Assembly (NCBI RefSeq): GCF_000143415.4
Contig: NW_003314436.1
Location: 8,629-72,628 of the forward strand
DNA length: 64,000 nt
Direction: 5' to 3'
Origin: Selaginella moellendorffii
Lineage: Eukaryota > Streptophyta > Lycopodiopsida > Selaginellales > Selaginellaceae
Shown here: piece after piece, positions 43,260 to 53,650 of the stretch
How the letters are laid out: every line of letters begins with the position of its first letter
Numbering within the stretch: the first letter of the stretch is position 1
Notes under the pieces: model-generated
Seen by the model: only the letters and a program-made list of their open reading frames with translations
Told to the model about the DNA's origin: nothing
Database searches by the model: none
Made by a program: the position numbers and the translations under genes

Positions 43260-44269
43260 CCATAATGGATATTTGATCGCCAAGGTGATGTGCTTAAGCC
43301 CTCGGTACCTTTTCTTCTTCGATCCATTCGCTCCTCCAAGCAAGGTATAGCTCCATTGGTTCCAGCCCCGCTTGCTCCTTTTTGCATTGAAGATCTCTGC
43401 CACGGCATTCTCATGAACCGGTCTACGGTCCCTCGGGATTTGTTGGAGGGGGATGCCCGGGGTTTGTACGAAGGCATCGAGCGCTGCAAAGGTCTGGTTT
43501 TGCTTCTTTTTCTTGTCTCTCTTTTCTTATGCTTGTCTTGCAGAATTCAAGGGTGCTCCTCTTCCTGTGAAATCTGTTCGTCTTCTCGAGCTGCTGCTGC
43601 CTTTGGTGAGGCCAAGGTCGGCAGCAGAAGACGCAGTGGTCGTGATCACAAAGGACTCAAACGTGCGGTACACGCAGGAGGTCCTACGCTGCTACTATCA
43701 CCCCGTGAAGCTCGTGGGGAGTCTTCCAGACCACGAGTGGATGTTCAGGCGCTTGGATGTCCTTGTTGCGAGTCCTGAGGACATTTGCAAGCTCCGTGCT
43801 CGTGGTGAGATCACGGATGCCTGCTTACTTGCTGTCGTTCTGATTGACGACGACAACCCGGAGTTCTTTACACAGGTTCGCGTTACCGTATGGTATGCTA
43901 TTCTAGTGCTGACTGAAGTGCACCATGCAGGTTCTTGCCATGCTCGAGTGTTTCTCCTTCGTCTTGAGCCTTCCGTTGGTGTTGCGGCCACCTGTTCTCA
44001 GGTTTGTTTCATGCCTTGTTCTTGAAAGCTTGTATTCAGGCAGCTTCTTTTGTTACTAGGTTCGTCAGGACGACGGCAGTCTCATGGCTTACTCCAGCGA
44101 CGCTTTCGTCTATGGCTACGGAGCTGCGGGAAGTCTTCTTATCGTCTACTACGCCATTGATCAGCCTGGAGGAACACTCGTCAAAGAGAAACCTCTCCAA
44201 AAAATTCATACTCTACCTCATTATCGACATTGCGTACATCAATCGCAGCAGCTGTTCGGAGAGAACTAA
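43260..44269 (+). pseudogene. Unrecognised gene, copy 2, start codon lost
   Basis: Corresponds to 37431-38202 plus a complete 3' end. The region of the copy 1 start is changed to 'ataatggatatttga', so the frame has no ATG before HGILMN. A 9-nt in-frame deletion follows (EDLLFELHGIL to EDLCHGIL). Downstream the frame reads through EFFTQVRV to LEPSVGVAATCSQ, then a short intron ending at about 44059, and VRQDDGSLMAYSSDAFVYG, YGAAGSLLIVYYAIDQPGG and a stop at 44269. The family is not recognised. It could still be functional from a cryptic start. Confidence 0.5.
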
Positions 44270-44700
44270 ATTCTCTGGAATGTTGTCCCTGGAAAAAGCT
44301 GTAACCCTGACTCGTTTTTTCTCACGAAACAAACCTCATCGAAGGATCTCTTAGGTGAATGCTGAGAAGATTGGCCGTGATTTCCACCGCAATCGGGACA
44401 CGCTCTTGCCTGCCATGCCGTAATCTGTGCAAATTCCAAGAATCTCGTCAAAGAAATGGACGAGAACAAGAGCGTACCCTGCCGATCGCGGCCGATATTC
44501 TCGATGAGAAATCCGAGAAGAGCGCAGATCTCACGCAATCTCATTCCTTCCAGCTGCCCCAGGCGCACATTCATCTTCTCTTTCTTCTTCTTCTTCTTCT
44601 TCTTCTTCTTCTTCTTCTTCTTCTTCATCGCCCGATAAACCCTAAACCCCGGGTTAGTAGATTCTAAGAACGTAGAAAAGAGTTTCACTTCATCAAAGCG
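44270..44700 (-). other. Unrecognised minus-strand open frame with (CTT)n tract
   Basis: A 140-codon frame (44688-44266) whose N-terminus encodes about 15 Lys from a (CTT)n microsatellite at 44582-44627. Downstream is a more ordinary stretch, MNVRLGQLEGMRLREICALL, and a CPDCGGN cysteine pair. No family recognised. The overlap with the end of the previous gene and the low complexity suggest a relic exon at most. Confidence 0.25.
44582..44627 (+). repeat. (TTC)n microsatellite
   Basis: About 15 uninterrupted TTC/CTT units. Confidence 0.9.
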
Positions 44701-46600
44701 TTAATAGCAGTGGCGAAAGAGCTAGTCTCACGCAAACCACGAAGATCAAATGGAATCAAGCGCAGGAACTGGAGAAGTTCGTGATAATCTGGAACAAGAA
44801 CTACACAGTCCAAGTCAAGCTGAGAAAACGTAGCAGCCTGGCGTCAATTCCAATAGTTTGATTTTTTATTATTTCTTGTTTATATGATTTTATTATTTTC
44901 GTCCTTCCTTCCATACAGTTTATTTAAAAAGCTCCATCTAAGTGTTACAATAATAAGAAGACATTGCTAGTAGTGATGGCTATGGCTTTGTTTGCATGCA
45001 AGAGCACAGCTCCTTTTAGTGGAGTATTCCAATAGTGGCCTAATGATATGAATCTTGGAAGTGATGCCTCCACATGGAATTGTGGCCCTCAATAAGATCA
45101 TCAAAAAGTTTGTTCCAGGACATTGCAGTGCTCCACCTCTGAACTGAAATTGAAAATGCCATCATATGTGACATACGTTAATCTCCATTATGGAGCTTCT
45201 GTGGGTTCGTATAAAAAATCACAAGGAAACACAGAAGAAAAGTAAGGAAAACTTCAGAAGCTCTATTAGCTACAGGAGCGATGGAAGTATGCGTGAGAAG
45301 CCCAGGAATCTATTCATGCTCACGAAACACCAGGTTGTGGAGGGCCTCATTGCAATCGAGCCTGAATTGCTTCTTGGCTAGGTCCAGCAACACAGTAGAC
45401 TCCCTGGACGATCAAAAGGCAGAAATGAAACACTGCAGAGGAGGAGCTCCTAAATCACAGCAGGAGTGGTGTGTGAGGCCACATTGGAGCCAATTGGACA
45501 TTAATCCAAAGCTGCATTAGCAAGGATAAGTTGACTGGAAAGGTTAGTGCAGAAGCCAACGGAGTCTGAAACCCTAGTGAAGTCACATGATAAATGATAT
45601 CTCCTTTACTATATGTACTTTTGTGTAAAGAGGAAATACTAATGGCAAGGATCTTCCATGGGATGTGCAATACCAGGTGTCTAGAGGGGATTGCTATGTG
45701 TTTTAGGGATATGTGTGGGTACTCTTGAGGTAGCTCACAGCATTTTAGTAGAGCAAGAAGGAAACACAATAGATATTATTAGAGAGATAAAAGTGATAGA
45801 AGTACAAATATAAAGAAAAAAAGAGATTTAAGGGAGTATGAGATAAAGAGAAAACACATTTAGCATGATTTTTAACTATTTACTTAATCTTAGTACAAAA
45901 AATAATCTATCAGTCAAAAGGATAATTAACCCATAATCAACTTAAGAAGAGATGGTTAACTCTCATTGCCTCAAAACATCTCTCACATCAAGGAGCATAA
46001 GAGCAAAACAATAGAGCAAAAAGGACCAAGAAGTAATAGGGGGAGAAAGAGAATGTGGATAAAATGCAGGGGTATACTTGTTGAAAGCTCTTGCCTTCTC
46101 TTTGTTCAATATCTTCTCTTGATCTTGACTAATTGTTGGATTGGAAGTTGAAATTGAAACCAAGAGTGAAGAAGACCAAGATGAAGTCCACTACTCCTTG
46201 AGGGGTTGGAGCTTGAAGATGATATAGAACATGGAGCATGGAGTGCGGAGCATGGCATGTGGCATATGGAGTGTAGAGCATCAAAGCTCACAAACCCTTG
46301 CATTTTGCATCCATGCTTCAAGTTGGGCACCACAAGGCCATTAAAATAGCTTAAAAATAGATCCATAGACATCATGCCTTTGTGCTTTAAGTACATATCC
46401 ACTAGGGAATTCAATTATGTTTATAACTAATGGAGGCAAAGTCCAGATGTTATATTCATGCATGAGGATTCAAACTCACACATGATGATTTATAATAGTG
46501 CTCACCCTTAGTGGCTAGACGAAAATTTTAATTGCAAACTCCCACGGTGGATAGTGGTGGCAAATAAATACCAAAGAGATGGCAAATACATAAACTCTTA
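44701..46600. other. Gene-free interval, probable transposon debris
   Basis: No gene recognised in 1.9 kb. Around 46205-46280 there is an imperfect series of 'ggagcatgg/ggcatatgg' words. A minus-strand frame at 45769-45455 has no domain. Confidence 0.35.
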
Positions 46601-47175
46601 GTGTCGAAAAAGCAGGCACACACTTGGCCCTATGCCTTGAGCGCTGTGAAATGCGAGCAAGGGCCGCAGGAGGAGGAGCGTGATCGTGTTCTTGCTCTCT
46701 CCGACCAGGCTGAGAGCTTCCTTAAGCTGGGACGATATGAGCAGTGCGTGGATGCCGCAAGCGCCGCTCTTGCCGTGGATCCCCGCCACCTCAAGAGCCT
46801 CTACAGGAAAGCTTTAGCGCTGCTCAATCTCTAGTGCTACGAGTGGTCGTGCCGGCTCTTAAACGACGTTTTTGGAGTGGTTGAGGCAATCGATCAGCTG
46901 CACGAGAGATGCCAGAAGCTCGCAATCCAGAGCCAGGACATCAGCAGCATCACGGCAGATATCCACGGCTTTTTTCGGGCCTGGAGCGAAGGAGAGAAAG
47001 CCCCACTTTTCCCAGAGGTTGCTGACAACGTTTGCCAAGTGGAAGTGAAGAAATGCGAGGACCAGAGCAAGCAACGAGGCCGGGGGCTCTTTGCAACGAC
47101 CAACATCAAGAAAGGCGAGCTTGTCCTTACCAGCAACTCGGGGGCTTTCGAGCGAGGTGGCAACATCTCGATATG
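46601..47175 (+). pseudogene. TPR-SET protein pseudogene, 5' part
   Basis: A continuous frame with one in-frame stop (TAG after KALALLNL). Before the stop is a TPR pair: RVLALSDQAESFLKLGRYEQ and AASAALAVDPRHLKSLYRKA. After it comes a linker (AIDQLHERCQKLAIQSQDI) and the beginning of a SET domain, QRGRGLFATTNIKKGELVL. This arrangement is that of plant TPR-containing SET methyltransferases. The frame has no ATG at its start. The SET homology ends at about 47175, where a retrotransposon LTR begins. The premature stop and the insertion make it non-functional. Confidence 0.7.
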
Positions 47176-47296
47176 TGTTGAGATTAGATGCTCAGGTAGA
47201 TGCTTAGCTAGGCAGTTAGGATGATGTGGCATTAGGCAGTTGCCACAGTATATAGCTTCATATATACAATATGAGCAGTCGTTGCCTTTTTTATCA
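47176..47296 (+). mobile_element. Short LTR (121 bp) of a copia-type retroelement
   Basis: Starts TGTTGAGATTAG and ends TTTTATCA, i.e. TG...CA ends. It is followed immediately by TGGTATCAGAGC (47297-47308), the classical primer-binding site complementary to initiator tRNA-Met. Its left edge coincides with the loss of SET homology. I could not find the matching right LTR downstream, so the element is truncated or non-autonomous (TRIM-like). Confidence 0.65.
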
Positions 47297-47308
47297 TGGT
47301 ATCAGAGC
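47297..47308 (+). other. Primer-binding site for initiator tRNA-Met
   Basis: TGGTATCAGAGC directly abuts the LTR end. Confidence 0.75.
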
Positions 47309-47990
47309 ACAGATCTTGAGGACCTGTGAAGGATGAAGAAGAAGAAGAAGCTTCCAGATGCCAACGGCAGAAGCAGAGTAGCCTAGAGCGCAGCAACAGA
47401 GCAATGGCAGAGCCGTACCAGCGGCAGATAGTACCGACTCAGAAGCCCTGGAGCGGCAGAAGATGCTGATATGCTCCAAGAGAGGAGCAGCAGAGCAGCC
47501 AAGAAGCCCAGGAGCAGCAGAGCAGTGACTCAGCAGGCCGAGAAGCAGAACGGCGGCAGGAGTGGCCAAGATGCTCGAAGAGAGGAGCAGCAGCAGCCAA
47601 GTGAAGAGCGGCAGATGGCAGCAGCAGAGTTGGCTGAGAAGCCCAGCAGTGGCAAAAGAGCTCCAAGAGAGGAGCAGCAGCAGCCAAGTGAGCGGCGGCA
47701 GATAGCAGCGGCAGAGTTGGCTGAGAAGCCCAGCAGTGGCAAAAGAGCTCCAAGAGAGGAGCAGCAACAGCCAAAGGAGCGATGGCAAAGCAGCCAAGAG
47801 TGGCAGAGGCAGCAAGCCCTAGAGCAACAAGATGTAGTTGCTTTGAGTGGGAGTCAGTGTCAGTTGTATGCATGCTAAGCATCTTATGTCTTATGTCCTT
47901 CTCTCTCGCTCTTCTCTTCTCTTTCTTTTTGTTCGTCTACTTCTTTGTGCTTGTGCTTAGGGAATCCTTTGTTTGATCGTCTCAACTTGG
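47309..47990 (+). mobile_element. Internal part of the retroelement with Gln/Glu-rich tandem repeat
   Basis: Purine- and CAG/GCAG-rich sequence. Units of about 87-90 bp ('gaggagcagcagcagccaagtga..' to 'ggcaaaagagctccaa') repeat about 2.4 times at 47579-47790 and encode EEQQQPSE, AAAELAEKPSSGKRAPR. The frame runs 47471-47878 without a gag or pol motif. It may be a degenerate gag-position ORF of a non-autonomous element. Confidence 0.45.
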
Positions 47991-49290
47991 TCTCGGTTTT
48001 GAAAATAATGTAAGTTTTAAAGGATATAAAGTTATAACAATAGTAAAGTATATAAAGCATTTGGCTCTGAAAGCTTTGGAGAAAGAAGTAGCTAGAGACA
48101 TTTTTAGAGCCAATTAATGAGAAGAGCTATGTTTGATGTGGACATGAACTTATGGAGGTGGGGGTAGAGAAGATTGTCCAGGTTTTTTCAGATACTCCAA
48201 ATGTTAATATATCTATTGGGACCAGGATAGAAGAAGAGTTTCCTACCATAATTTGGAATAAATGCATAGTTTCTTATATGGATCTTTTGCTAGAAGACTT
48301 TTTTGGGAAGATAGATTTCATAGCTAGCATAGTTGAAAAAGCTCATAAGGTTGAGAAATTCATCAATAAACATGAGCATTACTCAAGAACTTTAGCAACA
48401 AGGTCATCTTCAAGCTAGTAGCTACCAACTTTGGAATAGATTTCTTGCTTATGAGGGGGCTAGGATTGATGGTAAATATCTCAAATTAAAGTAACTGGAA
48501 ATCACAGTCTACGGAAAAAATTGAAGTTATAAACTCAATTTATGATAGGAGCTTCTGGAGGCTTAAGATTTTGATGCTAGAATGACAAATCTGGTTTACC
48601 AGGGAATGGAGCGTTGCTATATTCATACAATTTTAACTTGCACTTAAAGTGGTTTGGCAAAGGAATCACAGGATTGGGGAATTGCATTTATATCCAAATT
48701 CTACCCTAAGAAATTTTAAAATAGTAGAGGTCAATTCATGAGTGATCCAGATGCTAGACCTTATTTGTGGGAGAAAGGATGGACATTATTTGAGGCTGCT
48801 GCCTAGATTCTATAGATTCTAGCGTGAGAGAGAGAGGAAGAATATTCCACTCTCAAAAAGATCCCTGAGCCTTGTACAAAAAGAGTGAGGGCAAATATTA
48901 GAAGTTTGTGGACTCTTAGAGTTTATCTTGAGCATAAGTTGGGGACTGCCCTATATCTTGAGCATAAGTTGTAAGATCCTCACAACTAGTTGGTACCATA
49001 TAATTTATTGTCACGCTTGACAATTGTAGTAAATATAAAATATAAAATTCATAAAATTATAATTTAATAAATATTATTAAAATATCCAAGTATATTCCTT
49101 ATTTGTTTGTGACATTAAATTACGCTAATGCCTCTAATGTAGTTTTTATATTAATATAATGTCCAAATTTGATCAAGTTTTTCACACTGGAAATTAAATA
49201 TTAAATTAGTTTAATGCCAACCTAATGTGTTTTACTATCATTTCTTACTGTCAATGCTTTATTCTTCTTTTTATATGAAATCTTCATTTA
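47991..49290. other. AT-rich interval with hAT relic
   Basis: Apart from the DUF659-like fragment no gene is seen. The interval ends at about 49291, where the kinase-like homology begins abruptly. Confidence 0.45.
48152..48418 (+). pseudogene. DUF659/hAT transposase relic
   Basis: An 88-codon frame reading VEKIVQVFSDTPNVNISIG, then EEEFPTIIWNKCIVSYMDLL, LEDFFGKIDFI, VEKAHKVEKFINKHEH. This follows the DUF659 pattern of plant hAT-like transposases (VVQVVTDNA..N ... PTI.W..CA.HC.DL.LEDIGK ... A..I..FIYNH). The Asp of the DDE-type triad region is degraded (DN to DT, HC to SY). Continuation to about 48480 is in another frame, so it is dead. Confidence 0.6.
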
Positions 49291-50596
49291 GGCCGTGTTG
49301 GAGCTGGACGGCTTGCGGAGAGCTCTCTCACACATGCTACCATTGGCGCTGCCCCTTGGCTCTGCAACTTTCGCACAGCTCGCCGATGATGATGAGATCG
49401 CTGCTGCTGGCTTCGCTCCAAACAGCCCGGGGGAGAGCATCGTGTCTCTCACGACAGCGGTCATGGGATCCAGCGCCGAGATGGACGAGTCCGGGAAGCT
49501 CCTCGAGTCTGCCTGGGACCAAGCCTTCTGCAACCTGTGGATGAAGCTGCTCAAGCTTGCTGGGATAACGACTGTCGAGTTCAATCGCAGCATCGTGATG
49601 GACTCTTTGGATGGTAGCACTCGCGCCGATCTGATGCTGTGGATTGGAAACCGCCTGTGTGCCAAGTTCGGGGAGAGGCGGCAGTTCTTGCAGGATGCGC
49701 AAGAGAAGTTAGAGGAGAAGCTCGTCAACTTGGAGCCGCGGTTCTACGGCCCAGTGCCGTGGATTATCGGGGTGGCTCTGGCAGGCCAGGAGATGGCAGC
49801 GTGGGCGATGATACGGGGATCAAAGACGCCATCGCAAGTTCTTGTGGGGCCTTTGAAACTGACGTCGATGCGGGACAAGTTTACTTGCTTGCGCTTCTCC
49901 ATCAATCTCCTCCGGGTTGCGCTCACGCTCAAGGACGTCGTCTCCTCCAGCTTTGTGGATCGTCCAAGGCCGTTCCGGACGCTCCCGCCAGCGTTCTATG
50001 GAGCTGCGGACCAGATCGAGAGAACGCTCTGGCTCGACAATGGTATGGCGATCAAGGAGATCTGTCCCTGGACGCTGCATGTCAGTGAAGGATTCACGAC
50101 AATGGAGTTTGTGAGGAAAGCTTACGGGCTCCAGGCAGAGGGTATAGTTCCTGGCGAGCCGATGCTCATGAGGGACAGGTACAGAGTGACCATGAAGGCC
50201 GTGGAGTGTGAGCCGCCTGTCTGTACCGAAGCGGAACTTTTCAGTGCTGTTCTATGGATTCTTCGCGGCCTGGAGAAGCTGCATGAAGCGGGGCTGGTCC
50301 ATCGGGATGTGAGGTGGGAGAATGTTGCCAGGAGCGGTGGTGGCTACGTCTTGATCGACTTGGAGACTGTGTGGGAAGCTGGTGACGAGCCCGAGTGTTC
50401 GCTTCTGGTTTGGGGTGAAGAGACGCTTGTAGGCGATAAGTACACGGAGCAATCTGATCTGTATCTTGTTGGTAAGATGATGTATGTTGTGGAAAAACTC
50501 TCCCCGGCAGCTCAAGAGTTCCAGTCCAGGCTACTGGGCTCTGAGTTTGCATCAGCCAGAACTGCTATTGAAAACTTCATTGCTCTTCAGAACTGA
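49291..50596 (+). CDS. Protein-kinase-like protein, 5'-truncated copy (unit 3)
   Basis: A near-identical copy of 33019-34488 missing the first about 58 codons. Homology starts at 'ccgtgttggagctgg' (about 49293), joined to AT-rich DNA. The first in-frame ATG is at 49334 (MLPLALPLGS), which is Ile in the full copy; it leaves about 420 aa with the whole kinase-like third (LVHRDVRWENVA, VLIDLETVW) intact. The frame is otherwise undamaged. It is either a functional shortened gene or a very young pseudogene. No promoter is inherited. Confidence 0.65.
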
Positions 50597-52149
50597 AAAG
50601 CTTGGAGGACAAATGTTCGTGTTTGTTTTTGGATGCCCCTGGCATGAAGTGAGAGATTTTACAATCTCTAGTTTAGCAAAGGAAGTATTTTACTCAAAAA
50701 TACTATTAAATCTTAAAGGAAAATTATGGTTTAAGTCATTAAAATTTTAGTGATTGAATCTGTATATTTTTATCACACTATGGCAACTAGGCCATAAAAC
50801 AATATTTTATCAAAAAATTATTTTGAAATTTTGCAAAATAAATAACAAGATTTAAGCTATGAATAGCAATATAGTAAGTGGACAAATATTTATGAACTAA
50901 ATATATTTTAAACCCTAAGTCCTATAGATTTTCTTGAACAAATAAAAAATAAAAAAAATTATATTACATTTAGTTAAAAAATAAAGATATTGTAGATTTA
51001 TTAGAAATTTGGTTGTTTAAGTATCAGATATTAAAATTTCTTACAGTTACTAATTTTCACAACATATTTTTTAATTGATGTATTTTAATGTCCAACTAAA
51101 AGATATAAAAAAGAGATAATCATGCATATTTTAAAATAAAAATTTTCAAGAAAAAGGGTCATTCTCTCTTTTAAATATCATAACTAAATATAGAAATATA
51201 GAAATAACTAAATAAAATTAATTTAGAAGTATATTAGTATATACATATTTTTATATTTATGTACCTGTATGGTTAAAGCTAAACTTAAATATCTATTTGG
51301 TGTTGATTATAATATATCAAATCAATGTTTTTAAATTTTTGTGATTTAATAACAACTTGATCGGGGATTGCATCTTATTTGCAGTCGTTCCATCTAGAAG
51401 AACAAAATATATTTTCTCGTTCTTTTTCTTGATGTTTGCTCAGAATGATATTACTTTAAAATTTATTAAACTATTTACTTTGTTTGTATTTAAATTTTCA
51501 GGCTTTTTGTCAGCATTGTCACATACACATAATTATGTGTTTATTTAATTTATAAATAAAATTAATATTTATTATCAAATTTTTTAAAACGTTATATTTT
51601 TATTATTTTTAATAAATATTTTCTAGAATAAATTTCAAATATACATAACTACATTGAAGTTGAAATTCTATAGAAATTTTGTAATTTAACATATTAATTA
51701 TAATTCACATTGCAAACTAAAATTTAAGTAACAAATAATTACTCTATAGAGCCATAATACCAAAGACATTAATCTTCTTATAATATAAGTGACATTTAAT
51801 TTTTATTGCATCTATTATAATATAAACCCATGCTAAGTCAGATAAATATATTTTATTATAAAATCAAGTTTCATGTTCTCAAAATAATAGTAGCATACTT
51901 TCAATTTTGATATTGCTTCAAATTTATTCTTGTTGATATAATGTAATCTGTTTTTCCTTACACTTTTCTGAATGTAGATTAATAGTAGAAATTATTGAGT
52001 AGTTTTGTTTCCATACTCAAGATTCGAGAGGAACACTCGCCCATTGGGATCTTTTGCAGCTCACTTGAGCAAAGACAAATTGCAAAAAAACTATTTCTGT
52101 GCCACGGAATTATTCACATAGCGACGTAAAACTCGATTGGAGCTTTAGT
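50597..52149. repeat. AT-rich spacer of unit 3
   Basis: Aligns on the left with 34489 onward (after the kinase stop) and on the right with 38880-39507 (before the membrane protein gene). It is therefore the contiguous version of a spacer that is split and partly duplicated in units 1 and 2. No gene. Confidence 0.6.
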
Positions 52150-53344
52150 CTATTTTACCGGCGTCGATGATTCCTCCTTGGGTTCCGGTGAGGCGGAATG
52201 TAGGGCCCTGGAGCTGGAGCTGCTTACGATGGCAAAAAAATTTTTGAAGGTAAAGTAGTTACTCTCCACGTACTTACCATCGATGAAGCCCAGTGGCGAA
52301 CGGTCTTTGAAGCAATACAGTCGGTACTCGTACCCGAGTTTATCGAGCTGCCTCTTTACGCTGCGAGAGAGGAGAAGGCAAGCAGGACCAAGACCAAGAT
52401 CGCGCATCATCTGGAAAACCGCATGGAAGGCGATGGGTTCAAGCAACAAATCTATATGACTGACCTCTTTTTCCTTCCCGACGACGACAAACGCGTCCAC
52501 AGGCTTGGAAACCTTTGCAGCTAAGTAGGCCGCCCGAGTCTGTTGTGTAAGTGCGTCATAGTTGTGCAGCAACTCATCGGAGGCAACGTAGAGGAAGAGA
52601 TCGACGTGGGAGGGGGTCGAGCCTCTCGTAATGGGATATCGATCATCCCGTTTGAGAACCATCGCTGGCCGCTGCTCTCCGAGAATGTCGATGAGATCGC
52701 GTTGAGCTCCTTCGGCCATGTCTACCAGGATGGTCTTCCCAGTGATGATAAACGGGCAAGGAAGTTCTAAGGTGGAAAAGAATATGGAAGGTTGAATAAT
52801 CGGAAAGATTAGATTTACCTCTCTCGATCGAGACATGCTGGATCACACTAAAGAGCGGGTCGATCATCCAATTCGGAACTAAACACGTAATAGGAAGTAA
52901 GAGGTCCTCATTCCGGCAAGAAAGAAAAGCTAGTATTACCGACAGAATGGAGGAGGAAGATCGTGGATGCCATTGAGCTGCAGAAAGCCGCTGGAAAGAA
53001 TGTGATCGATCGATCAAAGACGCAATATTTCGGCATCATCAAGGAAGAATTCGAGAATACGTACCAAGAACTGCCATAGAAGCCCTGTCCGTGATGCTAG
53101 AGAGGAAATATGCCATCGCCAGGGTCTCCAAGGGGATTCCGACGCTCTCCCGCCAGGAAATCTTAATCTTGGTGTAGAGCAAGATCGCTGCGGGACAGAG
53201 AACGCCGAGAACGGGCAGGCCACACGGCATCGCCGCCAAGTCGCCGACCTGGAAGAGCGCCACGATCTTAGAGCTGATGATGAAGAGCGCGATCCCTAAT
53301 GCCGCCAAAGCGCCGAGCTTGGAGAAGAGCGCCATCGCCGCCAT
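52150..53344 (-). CDS. Unknown multi-pass membrane protein, copy 2
   Basis: The same four-exon structure as 39508-40684, starting ATG 53344. Differences: three extra residues (SSI) after MAYFL, a slightly longer Ser run near the C-terminus (FFAIVSSSSSRAL), and a few substitutions (SSKIVALF, GVLCPAAILL). Splice sites are conserved and the frame is open to the stop at 52150. Keeping the frame across independent 9-12-nt indels, all multiples of three, suggests selection for protein function. Family not recognised; three N-terminal hydrophobic spans and a soluble C-terminal domain. Confidence 0.75.
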
Positions 53345-53650
53345 GCGCTATTCCTTCCCACAAAGTGTTAAGGGCAAACGCAATGGCGGGCTGTTCAAAA
53401 TATAGAAACGAATCTTCGCAGTATATACCACGTAGGGTTTAATCATTCCTTTTCCCCTTGCCTGGACGATAAAGTTATTTCTAGGGCTCGTATTCTCAAT
53501 GGCGGGAAGAGAGGCCCTAGCTAGCTAGGGCGCGCGGGAGCACGAATCGATCCATCCAGGTCTGCCTGCTTGTGCGCCTGCCTCATTCATGTCTTCCCAG
53601 TTCTAGCATCGGAGTAGTGCATTCTCGCGATTTTGAGCTGTGTTCCTGTG
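53345..53650. promoter_or_regulatory. Divergent membrane-protein/UNG promoter, unit 3
   Basis: Near-identical to the unit 2 interval 40685-41002 apart from a few small indels. Short leaders on both sides are implied by the roughly 300-bp spacing. Confidence 0.45.

Noticed and set aside
44282-44688. Poly-Lys protein as a possible nucleic-acid-binding gene.
   Set aside because: The Lys run is a (CTT)n microsatellite and the rest matches no family; kept only as a low-confidence open frame.
47282-47880. Minus-strand Leu/Ser/Cys-rich frames over the Gln/Glu repeat, resembling membrane proteins.
   Set aside because: They are complements of CAG/GAG-rich repeat DNA; apparent hydrophobicity is a composition effect.
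49227-49544. A frame joining AT-rich DNA to the start of the truncated kinase copy as a fusion protein.
   Set aside because: It enters the kinase sequence in the wrong frame.
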